This document shows, one piece after another, positions 62,566 through 64,000 of a DNA stretch of 64,000 nt. Position 1 is the stretch's first letter. Every line of letters starts with the position of its first letter. The position numbers and the translations under genes are program-made. The notes below the pieces were generated by a model. The model saw nothing but the letters and a program-made list of their open reading frames with translations, had not been told where the DNA came from and made no database searches. Source of the DNA: Desulfotignum sp. Lineage in GTDB: Bacteria; Desulfobacterota; Desulfobacteria; Desulfobacterales; Desulfobacteraceae. The stretch is taken from NCBI GenBank assembly GCA_011390635.1, contig JAABSA010000019.1, positions 1 through 64,000 of the forward strand, in the 5' to 3' direction.

Positions 62566-62910
62566 ATGGAAAAAATTGCAGTCGTAGGGTGTGGTTCCTA
62601 CATGGACCAGGGATATGGATGCCCCGGAGAATGGCGCTGTCTCAAGGCCGCGGCCTTAGGGGAAGGCAAATTTGAACAACCGGCAGCAGTGGTGGCATTC
62701 GTCAAATGCGAATGCCCCGGTAGAACAGTGGTGCCAGCCCTGGGCATGGCTGCCAAAATCTCCGAGATCAAACCGGATAAGATCTATTTGAGTTCCTGCC
62801 TTGTGAATGCCAAACCCGGGTGTCCTTATACAGCCCCTGAAGATCTGGCAGCCCTGATTCAGGAAAAAACCGGGACCCAGGTAATCCTGGGGACCCATGA
62901 TTACCATTAA
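62566..62910 (+). CDS. Small Cys-rich CGGC-domain-like protein
   Basis: A 114-residue soluble protein starting at the ATG with AAGGAG upstream. Eight or so Cys lie in pairs (VVGCGSYMDQGYGCPGEWRC, VKCECPG, LSSCLVNAKPGCPY), as in CGGC-domain proteins that probably bind a metal or cluster. The strands between (KIAVVG, VVAFVKC, KIYLSSC) suggest a Rossmann-like fold. It precedes the HdrC/HdrD-like selenoprotein candidate, separated by a REP-like palindrome. Confidence 0.78.
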   Translation: MEKIAVVGCGSYMDQGYGCPGEWRCLKAAALGEGKFEQPAAVVAFVKCECPGRTVVPALGMAAKISEIKPDKIYLSSCLVNAKPGCPYTAPEDLAALIQEKTGTQVILGTHDYH

Positions 62911-62915
62911 TGTGA

Positions 62916-63005
62916 GGGGTCAGGCTTGCTTTATTGGCATTATCTGTGCCGTCATGGGGTCACAAAGGCTGTGGTAGATAACGCCAATAACACAAGCCTG
63001 ACCCC
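62916..63005. repeat. Large REP-like palindrome
   Basis: Left arm 62916-62945 begins GGGGTCAGGCTTG and ends GGCATTATCT; right arm 62976-63005 is its complement at 27 of 30 positions, with a 30-base loop. The GGGGTCAGGCTTG edge is similar, from memory, to REP sequences mobilised by REP-associated tyrosine transposases. It could also serve as a terminator for the CGGC-like gene. Confidence 0.75.
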
Positions 63006-63065
63006 CGTTTTTCAGAAACCATACACAAAATTTGTTGACCAGGATTATAAAGAAAGGAAGATTCC

Positions 63066-64000
63066 ATGGCAGAAGCTGTGATAAAACTTGGTAGAAAAAA
63101 GCAGAAAAGTTTGTTTATAGACAAGGTCAAAGAAATTCTACCGGAAGGTGGAAACCTGAATGCCTGTCTCACCTGCGGGGCATGTGCGTCAGGCTGCCCT
63201 GCCACAGGGCTCGCTGATATGGACCCGCGCAAATTCCTGCGCATGGCGGCCCTGGGCATGGATGAAGAAATTGCCGCCTCGGACTGGCCCTGGATGTGCA
63301 CCATGTGCATGCGCTGCATCTATGTATGCCCCATGAAAATCGACATTCCCCAGCTGATCTTCAATGCCCGGGCCATGCGGCCCAGAGAGGAAAGGCCCAA
63401 AGGAATCCTGGGTTCCTGTGACATGGCCTTGAAAAACGATACCACATCCGCTATGGGTACCACAGAAGAGGATTTTGAATTTGTTATAGAGGATGTACTG
63501 GAAGAATACAGAGAAGCCCAGCCGGAATTTGCAGACATGGAAGCACCCATTGACAAGCAGGGGGCCGAGTTTTTCCTGAACCAGAACTCCAGAGAACCTG
63601 TGACAGAACCGGATGAACTGGTGCCCTTATGGAAGATCCTGCACCTGGCCGGTGTGGACTGGACCTACGGCAGCAAAGGCTGGGCCGGGGAAAACTACTG
63701 CATGTTCCTGGCAGACGACGATGCCTGGAAACATATCACAAAAATGAGTGTCGACCAGGCCAACAAGCTGGGGTGTAAGACGTTCCTCAATACCGAGTGA
63801 GGGCACGTGACCTTCTCAGTCCGGGCCGGACTGAAAAAATTCAACCTGGAACATCAATTTGAAGTAAAAAATCTGTATGAATACTATGCCAAATGGATCC
63901 GTGAAGGAAAACTCAAGGTCAACTCCGACTGGAACAAAGACCTGAAGATCAAATTCACGGTACAGGATCCCTGCCAGATCGTGCGCAAAAGCTATGGAGA
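63066..64000 (+). CDS. HdrC/HdrD-like Fe-S oxidoreductase, probable selenoprotein (partial)
   Basis: An open frame from ATG 63066, interrupted only by TGA at 63798-63800 and then open to the window edge (more than 311 codons). Two 4Fe-4S motifs lie at the N-terminus (CLTCGACASGC and CTMCMRCIYVC), followed by a linker, as in HdrC-type domains. The TGA falls where relatives have the Cys of the ECGH motif: codons read NTE-TGA-GHVTFSVRAGLKKF, and the CCG-domain text continues in frame (FTVQDPCQIVRKSYGD). A hairpin starts 15 bases after the TGA. This points to selenocysteine rather than a stop or frameshift. The enzyme would pass electrons in a heterodisulfide-reductase-like complex. Confidence 0.8.
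63816..63834 (+). promoter_or_regulatory. SECIS-like hairpin after the in-frame TGA
   Basis: TCAGTCC-GGGCC-GGACTGA, a seven-base stem with a GC loop (which can zip one further pair), 15 bases downstream of the TGA at 63798. Distance and size fit bacterial selenocysteine insertion elements. Confidence 0.6.

Noticed and set aside
63798-63800. Gene end or frameshift at the TGA
   Set aside because: No frame change is needed: the same frame continues with HdrD-like sequence, and the TGA sits at the Cys of ECGH, so selenocysteine explains it better.

Overview
The window looks like the chromosome of a strictly anaerobic, probably sulfate-reducing Desulfobacterota (Desulfobacteraceae-like) bacterium. 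The support is the gene content: a tungsten-type aldehyde:ferredoxin oxidoreductase, MoaD/ThiF partners, an HdrC/HdrD-like Fe-S protein with an in-frame UGA in a Cys position, an FmdE-family protein, sigma-54 regulation, a chemoreceptor fused to hemerythrin, and amino acid, peptide and tripartite tricarboxylate uptake systems. No phage genes, transposase or CRISPR array is visible. The first ~0.95 kb is clearly more AT-rich than the rest.

Layout. 0-7.3 kb (minus): a truncated secreted protein, a REC-histidine kinase, an MCP-hemerythrin receptor followed in frame by a dockerin-like remnant, HIT protein, sirtuin, ThiF-like adenylyltransferase and MoaD-like sulfur carrier. 7.3-18.8 kb (plus): a small conserved protein, a lipoprotein, a rhomboid, then the most distinctive locus: a PfaC-type KS-CLF-DH-DH megasynthase, OleA, OleB, a membrane/coiled-coil protein and OleC. 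A (PDAP)8 coding repeat sits inside the CLF domain, and a structured inverted-repeat element separates oleB from the rest. OleD and the AT/ACP/KR/ER parts of a PUFA synthase are not in the window. 18.8-28 kb (minus): DHH-CBS protein, an NlpC/P60-like protein lacking the Cys (plus strand), a Grx/radical-SAM-like protein, an arylsulfotransferase-family protein, the TctABC transporter with its GntR regulator, and a class IV aminotransferase.

28-36 kb: initiator tRNA-Met, thrH-hom (threonine pathway), purM-tsaD, nagZ, a His-rich protein, a DAC-sensor-like protein and an SH3 coiled-coil protein. 36-45 kb (plus): acyl-CoA ligase, NAD-malic enzyme, tungsten AOR, class II aldolase-like protein, a PAS/AAA+/Fis sigma-54 activator, and a NifX-like protein preceded by a convincing sigma-54 promoter. 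45-53 kb: ZIP transporter, PAS-GAF histidine kinase, FmdE protein, DUF2889 protein, a polar amino acid ABC transporter without its ATPase, and an HTH regulator. 53-60 kb (plus): a complete dipeptide ABC operon (two ATPases, binding protein, two permeases) ending in an M20 peptidase. 60-64 kb: a YgjP-type metallopeptidase, TPR protein, CspA with a long structured leader, a CGGC-like protein, a REP-like palindrome, and the start of an HdrC/HdrD-like gene that reads through a TGA followed by a SECIS-like hairpin, a likely selenoprotein.

The best candidates for something new are the Pfa/Ole hybrid lipid locus with its repeat-bearing CLF, the dispersed structured element at 16.1, 53.1 and 62.3 kb, and the EUGH-type selenoprotein.
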